NCBI RefSeq assembly: GCF_001523745.2
Contig: NZ_CP013386.1
Span: forward strand, 3,224,001-3,288,000
Origin: Burkholderia mayonis
GTDB lineage: Bacteria > Pseudomonadota > Gammaproteobacteria > Burkholderiales > Burkholderiaceae
Reading direction: 5' to 3'
DNA: 64,000 nucleotides
A program made the position numbers and the translations under genes. Below the pieces are notes generated by a model. That model worked only from the letters and a program-made list of their open reading frames with translations. It ran no database searches and was not told the DNA's origin. Positions 17,077 to 27,671 of the stretch are shown piece after piece (positions within the stretch are counted from its first letter, which is position 1; every line of letters begins with the position of its first letter).

Positions 17077-18771
17077 ATGGCCGAACCGATCTCGACCCGC
17101 TCGCAACCGAGCGTCTCCTCTTCGGCGAGCGGCCGCGCGCTGCCCGTCTGGCACTATCCGGCCGCGCTCCTCGCGGGCGCGGCCAACACGCTGACGTTCG
17201 CGCCGACGCCGCACGGCGGCTGGCTGCAGCTCGTCGTATTCGCGTGGCTCTTCGCGCAGCTCACGCGCACGACGAGCTGGAAGCACGCGGCGGCCACGGG
17301 CGGCGCGTTCGGCTTCGGCAACTTCATCACCGGCATCTGGTGGCTCTACATCAGCATGCACGTGTACGGCGAGATGGCCGCGCCGCTCGCGGGCGGCGCG
17401 CTCGTGCTGTTCTGCCTGTACCTGGCGATCTATCCGGCGTTCTCGGCGGGCCTCTGGTCGTTCTGCGCAGGCCACGCGCAAAACGGCCGCACGGCCGATC
17501 CGCGCCCGTTCTCGCCGACCTGGCACGGCGCATTCGCATTCGCGAGCGCGTGGGCCGTCGGCGAATGGCTGCGCGGCACCGTGCTCACCGGCTTTCCGTG
17601 GCTCGCGAGCGGCTATGCGCAGGTCGACGGGCCGCTCGCCGGCTATGCGTCGATCGTCGGCGTCTACGGGATCGGCTGGGTGCTCGCGCTCGTCGCGGCG
17701 CTCGCCGTGCAGGCGGTCGCGCGCGCGCGCGGCGACGGCGACCGCCGCGAAAACGGCAGCGCCGATGCAAACGCGACAGGCGGCGCACCCCGGTCGTCCC
17801 GCGCGCCGCGCGTCGCGGCGCCGGCGCTCGCAGCCGTCGCGTTCGTCGCGATCGGCCCGCTGCTCGCGCTCGTGCCGTGGACCGTGCCCGCGAACGCGCC
17901 GCTCACGGTGCGCCTGCTGCAAGGCAACGTGAAGCAGGACATCAAGTTCGAGGAAGCGGGCATCAAGGCCGCGATCGAGATGTATCAGAAGATGATCACC
18001 GACAAGCCCGCCGATCTGATCGTCACGCCGGAGACGGCGATCGCGGTGCTGATCCAGGAGCTGCCCGAGCCGTTCGCGCGCGCGGTGCGCAATTTCAGCG
18101 ACACGACCGACACGGCGGTGCTGTTCGGCGCGGTCGGCGGCACGGTGACGGCCGATGGCCGGATCGTCGATTACACGAACAGCCTGTACGGCGTGACGCC
18201 GCATTCGCGCGACATCTACCGCTACGACAAGCATCATCTGGTGCCGTTCGGCGAGTTCATCCCGTGGGGCTTTCGCTGGTTCGTCGACCTGATGAAGATG
18301 CCGCTCGGCGATTTCGCGCGCGGCGCGCCGGTCCAGCAGCCGTTCATCGTGCGCAACCAGCCGGTGATGGCCGACATCTGCTACGAAGACATTTTCGGCG
18401 AACAGATCGCGGCGACGATCCGCGACAATCCGGTGTCGCCCGGCGTGCTCGTCAACGTGACGAACCTCGCGTGGTTCGGCGACACGATCGCGCTCGACCA
18501 GCACCTGCAGATCGCGCGGATGCGCTCGCTCGAGACGGGCCGGCCGATGCTGCGCGCGACGAACACAGGAATGACGGCCGCGATCGACGCGCAGGGGCGC
18601 GTGCTCGGCCAGCTGAAGCCGTACACGATCGGCTCGCTCGACGTGCGGATCGAAGGCACCGCCGGCCGCACGCCGTACGTGACGAGCGGCAATGCGACGG
18701 TGCTCGCGCTGTCGCTGCTGCTGCTCGCGTTCGGCTTCGCGTTCGGGCCGGGGCTGCGCCGGCGCGGCTGA
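17077..18771 (+). CDS. lnt: Apolipoprotein N-acyltransferase Lnt
   Basis: Lnt transfers a phospholipid acyl chain to the N-terminal cysteine of lipoproteins in the inner membrane, the last lipoprotein maturation step. The 564-residue protein has about seven hydrophobic segments: a cluster at the N-terminus and one at the C-terminus. A periplasmic nitrilase-fold domain spans about 280-530. Its catalytic triad is visible: Glu in TPETAIAV, Lys in YDKHHLVPFGEFIPWG and Cys in MADICYEDIFGE. The length is slightly above the E. coli protein because of an Arg/Ala-rich loop around residues 210-250. It is the end of the corC-lnt unit and convergent with the TPR gene. Confidence 0.95.
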   Translation: MAEPISTRSQPSVSSSASGRALPVWHYPAALLAGAANTLTFAPTPHGGWLQLVVFAWLFAQLTRTTSWKHAAATGGAFGFGNFITGIWWLYISMHVYGEMAAPLAGGALVLFCLYLAIYPAFSAGLWSFCAGHAQNGRTADPRPFSPTWHGAFAFASAWAVGEWLRGTVLTGFPWLASGYAQVDGPLAGYASIVGVYGIGWVLALVAALAVQAVARARGDGDRRENGSADANATGGAPRSSRAPRVAAPALAAVAFVAIGPLLALVPWTVPANAPLTVRLLQGNVKQDIKFEEAGIKAAIEMYQKMITDKPADLIVTPETAIAVLIQELPEPFARAVRNFSDTTDTAVLFGAVGGTVTADGRIVDYTNSLYGVTPHSRDIYRYDKHHLVPFGEFIPWGFRWFVDLMKMPLGDFARGAPVQQPFIVRNQPVMADICYEDIFGEQIAATIRDNPVSPGVLVNVTNLAWFGDTIALDQHLQIARMRSLETGRPMLRATNTGMTAAIDAQGRVLGQLKPYTIGSLDVRIEGTAGRTPYVTSGNATVLALSLLLLAFGFAFGPGLRRRG

Positions 18772-18837
18772 CGCCGCCGGTGTGGGCGCGCAGCCATCGT
18801 CGGCCGCCCGCGCAGACGGCCGGCCTGCTTTCCCGCA

Positions 18838-20475
18838 TCAGCGCGCGCGCTGCGCCCATTCGCACAGATCGCGCGCCGCCTCCTCCATCACCGGCTCCCA
18901 GCGCGCGAACGCGCGCTGACGATACAGCGTCGCAGTCGGATACCACGGACTGTCGCGCCGCTCGAGCTGCCACACCCAGTGCGGATTGACGTCGAGCAGC
19001 ACCCACGTCGGCCGCCCGAGCGCGCCGCTCAGATGCGCGACCGACGTGCAGACGCTCACGACCAGATCGAGCGCGCCGACGTAGGCCGCCGTGTCGTCGA
19101 ACGTACTCAGCTCGGCGGTTTCGTCGACGATCGGAAAGCCCGCCGCGCGCGCCGCCTCGACATCCGCCGCCGCGCCCGGCTGCAGCGAATGAAACGTCAC
19201 GCCGCCGATCCCGCCGAACGCGGCGGCATACCGGTCGAGGCCGACGCGCCGGAACGGATTGCGCTGATGCGTGAGGCTGCCCGTCCACGCGAGCCCCACG
19301 CGCAGCGGCGCTGCGTCCACCGGCGCCGACGCGGCGAAGCGCTCGCGCCATCCGGCGATCGCCGCGTCGTCCGCGCGCAGATACGGCACGGTGTCGCCGA
19401 GCAGCGCGTCGCCAAGTCCGAGCATCCAAGGCGCGCTCATCAGCGGAATCTCATAGTCGAACGGCTGGAGCGCGGCGACGCCGCCGCCCGCGCGATAGCC
19501 GTCGACGTGCGCGCCCAGGCTGCGCACGAGCAGATCGCCCATCTGCGGAAACGAATTCCACTCGAGCCGCCCGCCTTCGCGATGCACGCGCTCGGCGAGC
19601 GCCGGCACGAAGCGGGCGAACTGCAGCAGGTCGCCCATTCCCTGCTCGCCCCACACGAGCAGCGTCTTGCCTGCGAGCGGCTCGCCGCGCCAGCGCGGGC
19701 CGGGCAGCGCGGGCAGCTTGCCGCGCAGCTCGGGCGCGCCGCTCCAGCGCATCTCGTGCTCCGGCCAGCCGGCCGCATAGTCACCGCGCGCGAGATGAAT
19801 CAGCGCGAGGTTGAAGCGATGCGACGCATTATCGGGATCGCGCTCGCTGACGCGCGCCGCGATGCGTTCGGCGTCGTCCCAGCGCTGTGCTTCCTTGTAC
19901 GCCATCGCCGCGTTGTTGAGCGCGAGTGGGCTGTCGGGCGCGAGCGCGAGCGCCTTCGCCGACGCCTCGAGGGCGCCCGGCAGATCGCAGCCGCGCAGCC
20001 GCGCGATGACGAGATTGATCCACGCGTCGGGCGCCGACGGTGCGTCGGCCGCCGCCCCTTCTAGCAGCGCAAGTTCCTCCGCCGCGTCGCCTCCCGCCAT
20101 TCGGACGGCAACCGCGAGGTTGTTCTTCAGCGACGGCCACGCGGGCGCGACGGCCAACACTCGTCGGTATGGCGAGATCGCATCCGCATGCCGCCCCGCA
20201 TACTGCAGCGCGTAGCCGTGATTGAACGCGGCGGCGGGCGACGTCGGCGCGAGTGCGTCGTAGAGGCGCGCAAGTTCGACTGCGTCGTCCGTGCGCCCTG
20301 CGCCGACGAGCGCCATCGTCAGTTGCGGGATGGCGGCGTCGTCCACGGGATGCAGCAGGCGGGCGGCCTCGAGCCAGATCGCGCGGGCGTCGCCGCTGGC
20401 GTCGAGCGACCGGCGAAGCATCGCGACGAGCGGCGGCACGAGCGGAACATTCGGACTGGATGCGGCTGAAGACAT
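18838..20475 (-). CDS. TPR-repeat protein with C-terminal glycosyltransferase-9-like domain
   Basis: The 545-residue protein begins with about five tetratricopeptide repeats (residues about 40-245; e.g. AFNHGYALQYAGRHADAISPY, given in part, and LALNNAAMAYKEAQRWDDAE). A GT-B-like half follows (LLVWGEQGMGDLLQFARFVP, in part, and VSVCTSVAHLSGALGRPTWVLL) that resembles heptosyltransferase/GT9 and O-GlcNAc-transferase-like folds. Such proteins may glycosylate proteins or surface structures; donor and acceptor are not known. It stands alone, convergent with lnt. ATG at 20475 starts a short unstructured leader. Confidence 0.82.
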   Translation of the reverse strand: MSSAASSPNVPLVPPLVAMLRRSLDASGDARAIWLEAARLLHPVDDAAIPQLTMALVGAGRTDDAVELARLYDALAPTSPAAAFNHGYALQYAGRHADAISPYRRVLAVAPAWPSLKNNLAVAVRMAGGDAAEELALLEGAAADAPSAPDAWINLVIARLRGCDLPGALEASAKALALAPDSPLALNNAAMAYKEAQRWDDAERIAARVSERDPDNASHRFNLALIHLARGDYAAGWPEHEMRWSGAPELRGKLPALPGPRWRGEPLAGKTLLVWGEQGMGDLLQFARFVPALAERVHREGGRLEWNSFPQMGDLLVRSLGAHVDGYRAGGGVAALQPFDYEIPLMSAPWMLGLGDALLGDTVPYLRADDAAIAGWRERFAASAPVDAAPLRVGLAWTGSLTHQRNPFRRVGLDRYAAAFGGIGGVTFHSLQPGAAADVEAARAAGFPIVDETAELSTFDDTAAYVGALDLVVSVCTSVAHLSGALGRPTWVLLDVNPHWVWQLERRDSPWYPTATLYRQRAFARWEPVMEEAARDLCEWAQRAR

Positions 20476-21024
20476 AAGCGATCGTCACGGTGACAGCGTG
20501 GCGCACCTCGCGGCGCCGGAAGCGCTCCATCTTACCGGCTCGACATCGCCCGGGCATCTCGAAAATGCGACGAGGGCTTCGCCGCGTCGCCCGGCCGGCA
20601 TGCGCGCCCGAGCGAATGCCCGACACACGATCCGTCGCGGAGCGCCCGCCGAGCGCCGTCTGCCGCGCGCTGCGTCGAACGTCATGCGCCGCACGCCGCG
20701 CGCTCGGCGCAGCGCCGCCGCGCGCCGGGACGCGGCTCACGTCCTCGACATCGCCGGCGGCAAGGAACGTGTCGAGATCGCCGGGGAATCGCGTCGACGC
20801 GCCGTGCGCGCCGCCCCGCGCAGCCGCACGTTTTCCCGCGATTTTCGCGCCCGCGAACGCGTATGGAGGGCTGCCCCACCCCGTTCCGGCCGCACCCGTC
20901 CGCCGATCCGGTAAAATTGCGTGTTTTAGCACAGACCCAAGCCGCGCGCCGCGCGAGCTGCCGGCGCGAACCTCGCTCGCGCCGGCAGCCCGAAGCAGAG
21001 CGCCCAGCGCCACGAAGGCCTCTC
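20476..21024 (+). other. 549-bp gap before glyQ
   Basis: This is the divergent space between the TPR gene and glyQ, with no convincing gene. An AT-rich patch at 20910-20930 includes TAAAAT (20912-20917), the best candidate -10 for glyQ, about 110 bases upstream of its start. No clear -35 is seen. Confidence 0.5.
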
Positions 21025-22032
21025 ATGCTTACGTTTCAGCAAATCATCCTGACGCTCCAGTCCTATTGGGACAGGCAGGGTTGCGCCCTGCTCCAGCCGA
21101 TCGACATGGAAGTCGGCGCCGGCACGTCGCACGTGCACACGTTCCTGCGCGCGATCGGCCCCGAGCCGTGGCGCGCCGCGTACGTGCAGCCGTCGCGCCG
21201 CCCGAAGGACGGACGCTACGGCGAGAACCCGAACCGCCTGCAGCACTACTACCAGTACCAGGTCGTGCTGAAGCCCGCGCCGGAGAACATCCTCGACCTG
21301 TACCTCGGCTCGCTGGAAGCGCTCGGCTTCGACCTGAAGCAGAACGACGTGCGCTTCGTCGAGGACGACTGGGAGAACCCGACGCTCGGCGCGTGGGGCC
21401 TCGGCTGGGAAGTCTGGCTGAACGGCATGGAAGTCACGCAGTTCACGTACTTCCAGCAAGTGGGCGGCCTCGACTGCAAGCCGGTGCTCGGCGAAATCAC
21501 GTACGGCCTCGAGCGCCTCGCGATGTACCTGCAAAAGGTCGAGAACGTCTACGACCTGATCTGGACCGAGTGGGAAGAGCCGGGCCCGAACGGCCCCGAG
21601 CTGCGCCGCCTGACCTACGGCGACGTCTATCACCAGAACGAAGTCGAGCAATCGACCTACAACTTCGAGCAGGCGAACGTCGACCTGCTCTTCACGTTCT
21701 TCAACAGCTACGAAGCCGAAGCGAAGCGGATGATCGAAACGCAACTCGCGCTGCCCGCGTACGAGCTCGTGCTGAAGGCGGGCCACACGTTCAACCTGCT
21801 CGACGCGCGCGGCGCGATCTCCGTGACCGAGCGCGCCGCGTACATCGGCCGCATTCGCGCGCTGTCGCGGCTCGTCGCGCAGGCGTACTACGATTCGCGC
21901 GAGAAGCTCGGCTTCCCGATGATCGGCAACCCGGTGCCGGGCGTGCCGGGCTTGACCACCGACGCGCAGGAGGCCGCGCAGCCCGCATGGGCGCCGCCGC
22001 TGAAGGCCGAACGCAAGATCGATCAGGACTGA
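21025..22032 (+). CDS. glyQ: Glycyl-tRNA synthetase alpha subunit
   Basis: This is the catalytic alpha subunit of the bacterial alpha2beta2 glycyl-tRNA synthetase, a class II enzyme that charges tRNA-Gly. The 335-residue product begins [15 protein letters not shown] and includes [19 protein letters not shown] (in part), [19 protein letters not shown] (in part) and [14 protein letters not shown]. These are diagnostic class II core motifs of GlyQ. The ATG at 21025 fits this conserved start, whereas an upstream ATG at 20863 would add 54 Arg-rich residues. It is followed after 16 bases by glyS. Confidence 0.97.
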   Translation: MLTFQQIILTLQSYWDRQGCALLQPIDMEVGAGTSHVHTFLRAIGPEPWRAAYVQPSRRPKDGRYGENPNRLQHYYQYQVVLKPAPENILDLYLGSLEALGFDLKQNDVRFVEDDWENPTLGAWGLGWEVWLNGMEVTQFTYFQQVGGLDCKPVLGEITYGLERLAMYLQKVENVYDLIWTEWEEPGPNGPELRRLTYGDVYHQNEVEQSTYNFEQANVDLLFTFFNSYEAEAKRMIETQLALPAYELVLKAGHTFNLLDARGAISVTERAAYIGRIRALSRLVAQAYYDSREKLGFPMIGNPVPGVPGLTTDAQEAAQPAWAPPLKAERKIDQD

Positions 22033-22048
22033 CGAGATTCTTTACACC

Positions 22049-24148
22049 ATGACGCAAAACCATCCCGCTTCCCTGCTCGTCGAACTGCTGACCGAAGAGC
22101 TGCCGCCGAAGGCGCTCGCGCGCCTGGGCGACGCGTTCGCCGAAGGCATCGCGCAACGTCTCGCCGCGCGCGACCTGATCGAAGGCGAGCTCGCCTTCGA
22201 ACGCTACGCGACGCCGCGACGCTTGGCCGTCGTCGTGCAGAACGTGCGCGCCGTCGCGCCGGAAAAGCAGGTCCGCGAAAAAGTGCTGCCGGTGTCGGTC
22301 GCGCTCGACACGGCAGGCAAGCCGGCTGCGCCGCTCGCGAAGAAGCTCGCCGCGCTCGGCCACCCGAACCTGTCGATCGCCGATCTCGAGCGCGCGCACG
22401 ACGGCAAGGCCGAAGCGTTCTTCGTCAACTACGCGGCGCCCGGCGCGACGCTCGCCGACGGCCTGCAGGCCGCGCTCGACGAAACGCTCGCGAAGCTGCC
22501 GATCCCGAAGGTGATGACCTATCAGCGCCCGGACGGCGCCGACGTCCAGTTCGTGCGCCCCGTGCACCGCCTGACCGTGCTGCACGACGAACGCATCGTG
22601 CCCGTCTCCGCATTCGGCATCGACGCGGGCGACACGACGCTCGGCCACCGCTTCCTATCGGACGGCCTCGTCGCGATCCAGCACGCAAGCGCGTACGCGG
22701 ACACGCTGCGCGAGAAGGGCCGCGTGATCGCGCACTTCGCGGGCCGCAAGGACGCGATCCGCACGCAGCTCGACGCGCATGCGCAAGGCGACGAGGTCGT
22801 GATGCCGGAGGCGCTCCTCGACGAAGTGACGTCGCTCGTCGAATGGCCCGTCGTCTATCCGTGCCGCTTCGAGGACGAATTCCTGCAGGTCCCGCAGGAG
22901 TGCCTGATCCTCACGATGCAGACGAACCAGAAGTACTTCGCGCTCACCGACGCGGCGGGCAAGCTGCGCTCGCGCTTTTTGATCGTGTCGAACATCGAGA
23001 CGAAGACGCCGAGCGAGATCATCGAAGGCAACGAGCGCGTCGTGCGCCCGCGCCTCGCCGACGCGAAGTTCTTCTTCGAGCAGGACAAGAAGAAACCGCT
23101 CGCCGACCGCGTGCCGCTCCTCGCGAACGTCGTTTATCACAACAAGCTCGGCTCGCAGCTCGCGCGCATCGAGCGCCTCGAGACGCTCGCGGGCGAGATC
23201 GCGCCCGCGATCGGCGCCGACGCGACGGTCGCGATCCGCGCGGCCCGTCTCGCGAAGGCCGACCTGCTGACCGACATGGTCGGCGAGTTTCCCGAGCTGC
23301 AAGGCACGATGGGCACGTACTACGCGCGCCACGACGGCGAGCCGGAAGACGTCGCGATCGCGTGCACCGAGCACTATCAGCCGCGCTTCTCCGGCGACGC
23401 GCTGCCGACGACGCCCGTCAGCACGGCGGTCGCGCTCGCCGACAAGCTCGAGACGATCGTCGGCATCTGGGGCATCGGCCTCGCGCCGACGGGCGAGAAG
23501 GATCCGTTCGCGCTGCGCCGCCACGCGCTCGGCGTGCTGCGCCTGTTGCTCGAGAAGCAGCTTCCGCTCGATCTCGTCTGGCTGCTGCGCACCGCGTACG
23601 AACGTTTCGCGGCGGTGCCGGGCGTCGTCGAATCGACCGACGCGATCTACGCGTTCTTCATCGACCGCCTGCGCGGCCTGCTGCGCGAGCGCGGCTACTC
23701 GGCGGGCGAAGTCGATGCGGTGCTGAGCCTGAACCCGACGCGCCTCGACGACATCGTCGCGCGCCTCGACGCGGTGCGCGAGTTCGCGCGCCTCGACGAA
23801 AGCGAAGCGCTCGCGGCCGCGAACAAGCGGATCGCGAACATCCTGAAGAAGTCGGAGAGCGGTGCGAACGGCGCGGTGCAGCCGACCCTCTTCGTCGAAC
23901 CGGCCGAGAAGGCGCTGCACGAGCAACTCGCCGAAGTGACGCCGCGCGTGCAGTCGCAGCTCGAGGCGCGCGCGTACACGGGCGCCCTGTCCGCGCTCGC
24001 CGCGCTGCGCACGCCCGTCGACACGTTCTTCAACGACGTGATGGTCAACACCGAGGATCCCGCGCTGCGCGCGAACCGGCTCGCGCTGCTGTCCGCGCTG
24101 CATCAGCAGATGAACTGCGTCGCCGACATCTCGAAGCTCGCCGCATAA
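22049..24148 (+). CDS. glyS: Glycyl-tRNA synthetase beta subunit
   Basis: The 699-residue beta subunit binds and recognises tRNA-Gly. It contains [15 protein letters not shown] at the N-terminus, the blocks [10 protein letters not shown] and [11 protein letters not shown], an HD-like region around the middle, and a C-terminal DALR-type anticodon-binding domain ending [19 protein letters not shown] (in part). Length and order match the bacterial family. It starts 16 bases after glyQ, so translational coupling and equal subunit production are expected. Confidence 0.97.
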   Translation: MTQNHPASLLVELLTEELPPKALARLGDAFAEGIAQRLAARDLIEGELAFERYATPRRLAVVVQNVRAVAPEKQVREKVLPVSVALDTAGKPAAPLAKKLAALGHPNLSIADLERAHDGKAEAFFVNYAAPGATLADGLQAALDETLAKLPIPKVMTYQRPDGADVQFVRPVHRLTVLHDERIVPVSAFGIDAGDTTLGHRFLSDGLVAIQHASAYADTLREKGRVIAHFAGRKDAIRTQLDAHAQGDEVVMPEALLDEVTSLVEWPVVYPCRFEDEFLQVPQECLILTMQTNQKYFALTDAAGKLRSRFLIVSNIETKTPSEIIEGNERVVRPRLADAKFFFEQDKKKPLADRVPLLANVVYHNKLGSQLARIERLETLAGEIAPAIGADATVAIRAARLAKADLLTDMVGEFPELQGTMGTYYARHDGEPEDVAIACTEHYQPRFSGDALPTTPVSTAVALADKLETIVGIWGIGLAPTGEKDPFALRRHALGVLRLLLEKQLPLDLVWLLRTAYERFAAVPGVVESTDAIYAFFIDRLRGLLRERGYSAGEVDAVLSLNPTRLDDIVARLDAVREFARLDESEALAAANKRIANILKKSESGANGAVQPTLFVEPAEKALHEQLAEVTPRVQSQLEARAYTGALSALAALRTPVDTFFNDVMVNTEDPALRANRLALLSALHQQMNCVADISKLAA

Positions 24149-24165
24149 GCCAGAGGAACCACGCG

Positions 24166-24729
24166 ATGCCGACCAGTCTCAGCAAGAAGCTCGTCATCCT
24201 CGACCGGGACGGCGTCATCAACGTCGATTCGGACGCATTCGTCAAATCTCCCGACGAGTGGGTCGCGCTGCCCGGCAGCCTCGAGGCGATCGCGCGGCTC
24301 AATCACGCGGGCTACCGCGTCGTCGTCGCGACGAACCAGTCGGGCATCGGCCGCGGCCTCTTCGACATGGCGACGCTGAACGCGATGCATTTGAAGATGC
24401 ATCGCGCGGCGGCCGCGGTCGGCGGGCGGATCGACGCGGTGTTCTTCTGCCCGCACACGGCCGACGACCACTGCGACTGCCGCAAGCCGCAGCCGGGCAT
24501 GATGAAGCTGATCGCCGAGCGTTTCGAGATCGATCCGGAGGACACGCCCGTCGTCGGCGATTCGCTGCGCGACCTGCTGGCAGGCGCGGCGCTCGGCTTT
24601 CGGCCGCACCTCGTGCTGACGGGCAAGGGCAAGAAGACGCTCGCTGCGGGCGGGCTGCCGGACGGCACGCGCGTGCACGACGACCTGCGCGCGTTCGCGC
24701 TCGATTTCCTTTCCGAAGATCACGAGTGA
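24166..24729 (+). CDS. gmhB: D-glycero-beta-D-manno-heptose 1,7-bisphosphate 7-phosphatase GmhB
   Basis: GmhB removes the 7-phosphate from D,D-heptose 1,7-bisphosphate on the way to ADP-heptose for the lipopolysaccharide inner core. The 187-residue HAD-family protein shows the nucleophile motif LDRDGVIN, TNQSGIGRG, the zinc-binding CPHTADDHCDC and VVGDSLRDLLAG. AGAGGAA lies seven bases before the ATG. It is the third gene in the glyQ-glyS-gmhB-plsC run, an order common in betaproteobacteria. Confidence 0.95.
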   Translation: MPTSLSKKLVILDRDGVINVDSDAFVKSPDEWVALPGSLEAIARLNHAGYRVVVATNQSGIGRGLFDMATLNAMHLKMHRAAAAVGGRIDAVFFCPHTADDHCDCRKPQPGMMKLIAERFEIDPEDTPVVGDSLRDLLAGAALGFRPHLVLTGKGKKTLAAGGLPDGTRVHDDLRAFALDFLSEDHE

Positions 24730-24771
24730 TGCCGTCCCGCGCGCATCCTCCCTCACCGTAACGTCACGCCG

Positions 24772-25551
24772 ATGCGCTTCGTCCGCTCCCTGCTGCTTTT
24801 CGTCTATTTCATCGTCTACACGGCGCTGTACGCGACCGCGTGCTTCATCGCGTTCCCGTTCCTGCGCCCGAACGCACGCTACTGGATGGCGGCCGGCTGG
24901 TGCAAGTCGACGCTCTTCGTCGCACGCTGGCTGAACGGCATCCGGTATCGCGTCGAAGGGTTCGAGAACCTGCCCGACGGTCCCGCGGTGCTGCTGCCGA
25001 AGCATCAGTCCGCGTGGGAGACGGTCGCGCTGCCCGCGCTGATGCCGAAGCCGCTTTGCTACGTGTTCAAGCGCGAGCTGCTGTACGTGCCGTTCTTCGG
25101 CTGGGCGCTCGGGATGCTGCACATGGTCCACATCAACCGCAAGGACGGCAAGAACGCGTTCGACTCGGTGATCCGCCAGGGCCGCGCACGGATGGCGGAC
25201 GGCGCGTGGGTCATCATGTTTCCGGAAGGCACGCGCACGCCGGTCGGCAGCCAGGGCAAGTACAAGACGGGTGGCGCGCGCTTCGCGATCGGCGCGGGCG
25301 CGCCCGTCGTGCCGATCGCGCACAACGCGGGACGCGTGTGGCCGCGCAATTCGTTTATGAAATATCCCGGCACCGTCACGGTGTCGATCGGCAAGCCGAT
25401 CGACACGCAAGGCCTCACCCCCGATCAATTGAACGAACGCGTCGAAAACTGGATCGAAGCGGAAATGCGCCGCATCGACCCGGACGCCTACCGGCACGAG
25501 CGCGACGGCGCACGCGGCGCCGACCGTGCGTCCGACGCCGCGCGTACCTGA
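24772..25551 (+). CDS. plsC: 1-acyl-sn-glycerol-3-phosphate acyltransferase
   Basis: PlsC acylates lysophosphatidate to phosphatidate at the inner membrane. The 259-residue protein has an N-terminal hydrophobic segment (LLLFVYFIVYTALYATACFI, in part). The acyltransferase motifs are KHQSAWET, FKRELLYVPFFGWALG, INRKDGKNAFD and FPEGTRTPVG. The first motif is His-x4-Glu rather than the usual His-x4-Asp. The glutamate may substitute for aspartate, and related betaproteobacterial sequences appear to share it. The tail after residue 240 is Arg/Asp-rich. It is probably co-transcribed with gmhB. Confidence 0.92.
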   Translation: MRFVRSLLLFVYFIVYTALYATACFIAFPFLRPNARYWMAAGWCKSTLFVARWLNGIRYRVEGFENLPDGPAVLLPKHQSAWETVALPALMPKPLCYVFKRELLYVPFFGWALGMLHMVHINRKDGKNAFDSVIRQGRARMADGAWVIMFPEGTRTPVGSQGKYKTGGARFAIGAGAPVVPIAHNAGRVWPRNSFMKYPGTVTVSIGKPIDTQGLTPDQLNERVENWIEAEMRRIDPDAYRHERDGARGADRASDAART

Positions 25552-25598
25552 AGTCAAGCGAGTTTCACCCATTGCGCACCGCCAAACGAAGCGAACTG

Positions 25599-26495
25599 AT
25601 GCCGAAGCGTCCCAGGCCGCGGCCGGCCGTCGTGGCGCTCGATCACCGCCAGCTCGACCTGCCGCTCTTCGACGGGCCGGCCGCCTCGCCGTCCCCCGCT
25701 TCCCCTTCCGCCGTTCCGCCCGCTTCGTCCGTTGCGCCCGCCGCACCCGCTGCGCCACCCGACGCCGACCGCTCCCGACGCCGCACGCTCGCGCTCGACG
25801 GCCGCGTGCTCGAATACAAGCTGAAGCGCTCGGCGCGCCGCACGATCGGCTTCGCGATCGACGGCAGCGGCCTCACGATCACCGCGCCGCGCTGGGTGAC
25901 GCTCGCCGACATCGAAGCGGCGATCGCCGAGAAGCGCCGCTGGATCTTCAACAAGCTCGCCGAATGGCAGACGCGAACCGAGCAGCGCGCGCTGCCGCAG
26001 ATCGACTGGAAGGAAGGCGCGCAGATTCCGTATCTCGGCAAGCCCGTCAGCATCGCGCTCGCGTCGGCGAAGGGCGCGCTCTGCTTCGATGCGGCCGCCG
26101 CGACGCTCGAGCTCGGCCTGCCCGCGCACGCGAGCGAGCAGCAGATCAAGGATCGCGTGCAGGGCTGGCTGCAGAACGAGGCCAAGCGGATCTTCGGCGA
26201 GCGGCTGGCGATGTATGCGGAGAAGCTCGGCGTCACGTATTCGATGTATGCGCTGTCGTCGGCCGCGACGCGCTGGGGCAGTTGCTCGAGCGACGGCAAG
26301 ATCCGCCTGAACTGGCGGCTCGTCCACTTCCCGATGTCGATCGTCGATTACGTCGTCGCGCACGAGCTGTCGCATCTGCGCGAGATGAACCATAGCCCGG
26401 CGTTCTGGCAGACGGTCGAATCGATCTTCCCGGAATTCCGCGAAGCGCGGCATACGCTGAAGCACCATCCGCCGGAGCTGCTGCCGGCGCTCTGA
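25599..26495 (+). CDS. YgjP-like (DUF45) zinc metallopeptidase
   Basis: The 298-residue protein has an Ala/Pro-rich N-terminal 60 residues followed by the YgjP/DUF45 domain. It includes KRSARRTIGFAIDGSGLTI, AATRWGSCSSDGKIRLNWRL (in part) and the zinc-binding motif HELSHLREMNHSPAFW. In that motif two histidines flank the catalytic glutamate and a third histidine follows. The family is related to SprT/M48-type peptidases and is widespread, with no defined substrate. ATG at 25599 overlaps no other gene and lies 47 bases after plsC. The ribosome binding site is weak. Confidence 0.87.
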   Translation: MPKRPRPRPAVVALDHRQLDLPLFDGPAASPSPASPSAVPPASSVAPAAPAAPPDADRSRRRTLALDGRVLEYKLKRSARRTIGFAIDGSGLTITAPRWVTLADIEAAIAEKRRWIFNKLAEWQTRTEQRALPQIDWKEGAQIPYLGKPVSIALASAKGALCFDAAAATLELGLPAHASEQQIKDRVQGWLQNEAKRIFGERLAMYAEKLGVTYSMYALSSAATRWGSCSSDGKIRLNWRLVHFPMSIVDYVVAHELSHLREMNHSPAFWQTVESIFPEFREARHTLKHHPPELLPAL

Positions 26496-26922
26496 GCGCC
26501 GCGCGTCGATGGTGCGACCGCCCGCTCGCTGGCGATTCGGCTTGCAAACCTCGAACGGGAAACGCTCGCCGCGGCCGAGCGCCGCCGCAGCATCCGACAC
26601 GGGCCGGTCTTCATCGTCACGACTGCCGGCCGACTGACGCCGGCCCGGATCGATTCAACCGGCTCGGTCTTCTTTTCCTCGCACTGCGTTCGTCCCGCAT
26701 CGCACATCCGACGCATCCGCGCGACGGCATGCAGCGCATTACCCGCAGCGGCGCTCGAACCCGCGCGGCACCCGCCCGCGAACGCAACCGCGCCGCTGCG
26801 TGGCGCAGCCGAAGCCAAGCAAGATCATGGGAACGAACAACGACGCGGTACGCATGCTCGATCGCATCGCGCACCGCAGGCCGGCGCGGAGCGCCGCAGC
26901 GCCCCGCGCGGTGAGACTGCGC
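26496..26922. other. 427-bp gap between the convergent YgjP-like gene and gloA
   Basis: No gene is supported. It is a GC-rich stretch of convergent 3' ends with a GCCGGC-rich segment near 26625-26645 and a short T-rich patch (26668-26680). No terminator meets a strict criterion. Confidence 0.5.
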
Positions 26923-27312
26923 TCAGTGAATCTTCCGCTGAATGAACTCGATCTTGTAGCCGTCCGGATCTTCGACGAACGCGATCACCGTCGATCCGTG
27001 CTTCATCGGCCCGGCTTCGCGCGTGACCTTGCCGCCTTGCGCCTTGATCTGCTCGCACGCCTTGTACGCGTCGTCGACCTCGAGCGCGAGATGGCCGAAG
27101 CCCGTGCCGAGCTCGTACGACTTCGTGTCCCAGTTGTGGGTGAGCTCGATGACCGTGTGGTCCCGCTCGTCGCCGTAGCCGACGAACGCGAGCGTGAATT
27201 TCCCGTCCGGATAGTCGTCGCGGCGCAGCAATTTCATGCCGAGCAGCTCGGTGTAGAACTTGATCGAGCGGTCGAGATCGCCGACTCGCAGCATCGTGTG
27301 AAGCAAACGCAT
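26923..27312 (-). CDS. gloA: Lactoylglutathione lyase (glyoxalase I)
   Basis: GloA isomerises the methylglyoxal-glutathione hemithioacetal to S-lactoylglutathione, detoxifying methylglyoxal. The 129-residue protein is a single vicinal-oxygen-chelate unit of usual bacterial length. Metal ligands can be placed: His5 ([10 protein letters not shown]), Glu in [10 protein letters not shown], His in [11 protein letters not shown] and Glu in [13 protein letters not shown] lies ten bases before the ATG. The gene is monocistronic here and divergent from the DMT transporter. Confidence 0.95.
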   Translation of the reverse strand: MRLLHTMLRVGDLDRSIKFYTELLGMKLLRRDDYPDGKFTLAFVGYGDERDHTVIELTHNWDTKSYELGTGFGHLALEVDDAYKACEQIKAQGGKVTREAGPMKHGSTVIAFVEDPDGYKIEFIQRKIH

Positions 27313-27671
27313 GATGGGTACTCCGTGGGGACTTGCTTGAACGTGCGAATGTACCAGACCCGCGCGATTCCCGCCGGCACGCGCCTCGTCCATCCGGGCA
27401 GCAGGGGCGATGCGCGGCGCGCGGCGCGATCGGTTAAGATCGTCGCGGCGGGCTCGCGATGCGTGCGCCGCAACGCTGCCTGCCGCGCTGCGCGACGACG
27501 TCCGCCCGGTCGGCGTCCCGTAACGAATCGAAGATCCGAACAACCCTCTCCGACCGCCGATCCCATCGGCCTGCGAACCGTGCGAACCCATTTCTTCGAA
27601 CCGAGCCGGCCCGCCGAGCGCCCGGCCGGCGTCCCGTTCTCGGCTCACGCCGCCGTTTTCAGGAGCGCCCG
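27313..27671. other. 359-bp divergent intergenic region gloA / DMT gene
   Basis: No gene is supported. A short dyad, CGATC (27428-27432) with GATCG (27439-27443), surrounds GGTTAA and may belong to a promoter for the + strand gene. Otherwise nothing is recognisable. Confidence 0.4.

Noticed and set aside
20563..20900. A gene in the gap before glyQ
   Set aside because: The open frames are Arg/Ala-rich without ribosome binding sites or recognisable content, and the frame that runs into glyQ is only an upstream extension.
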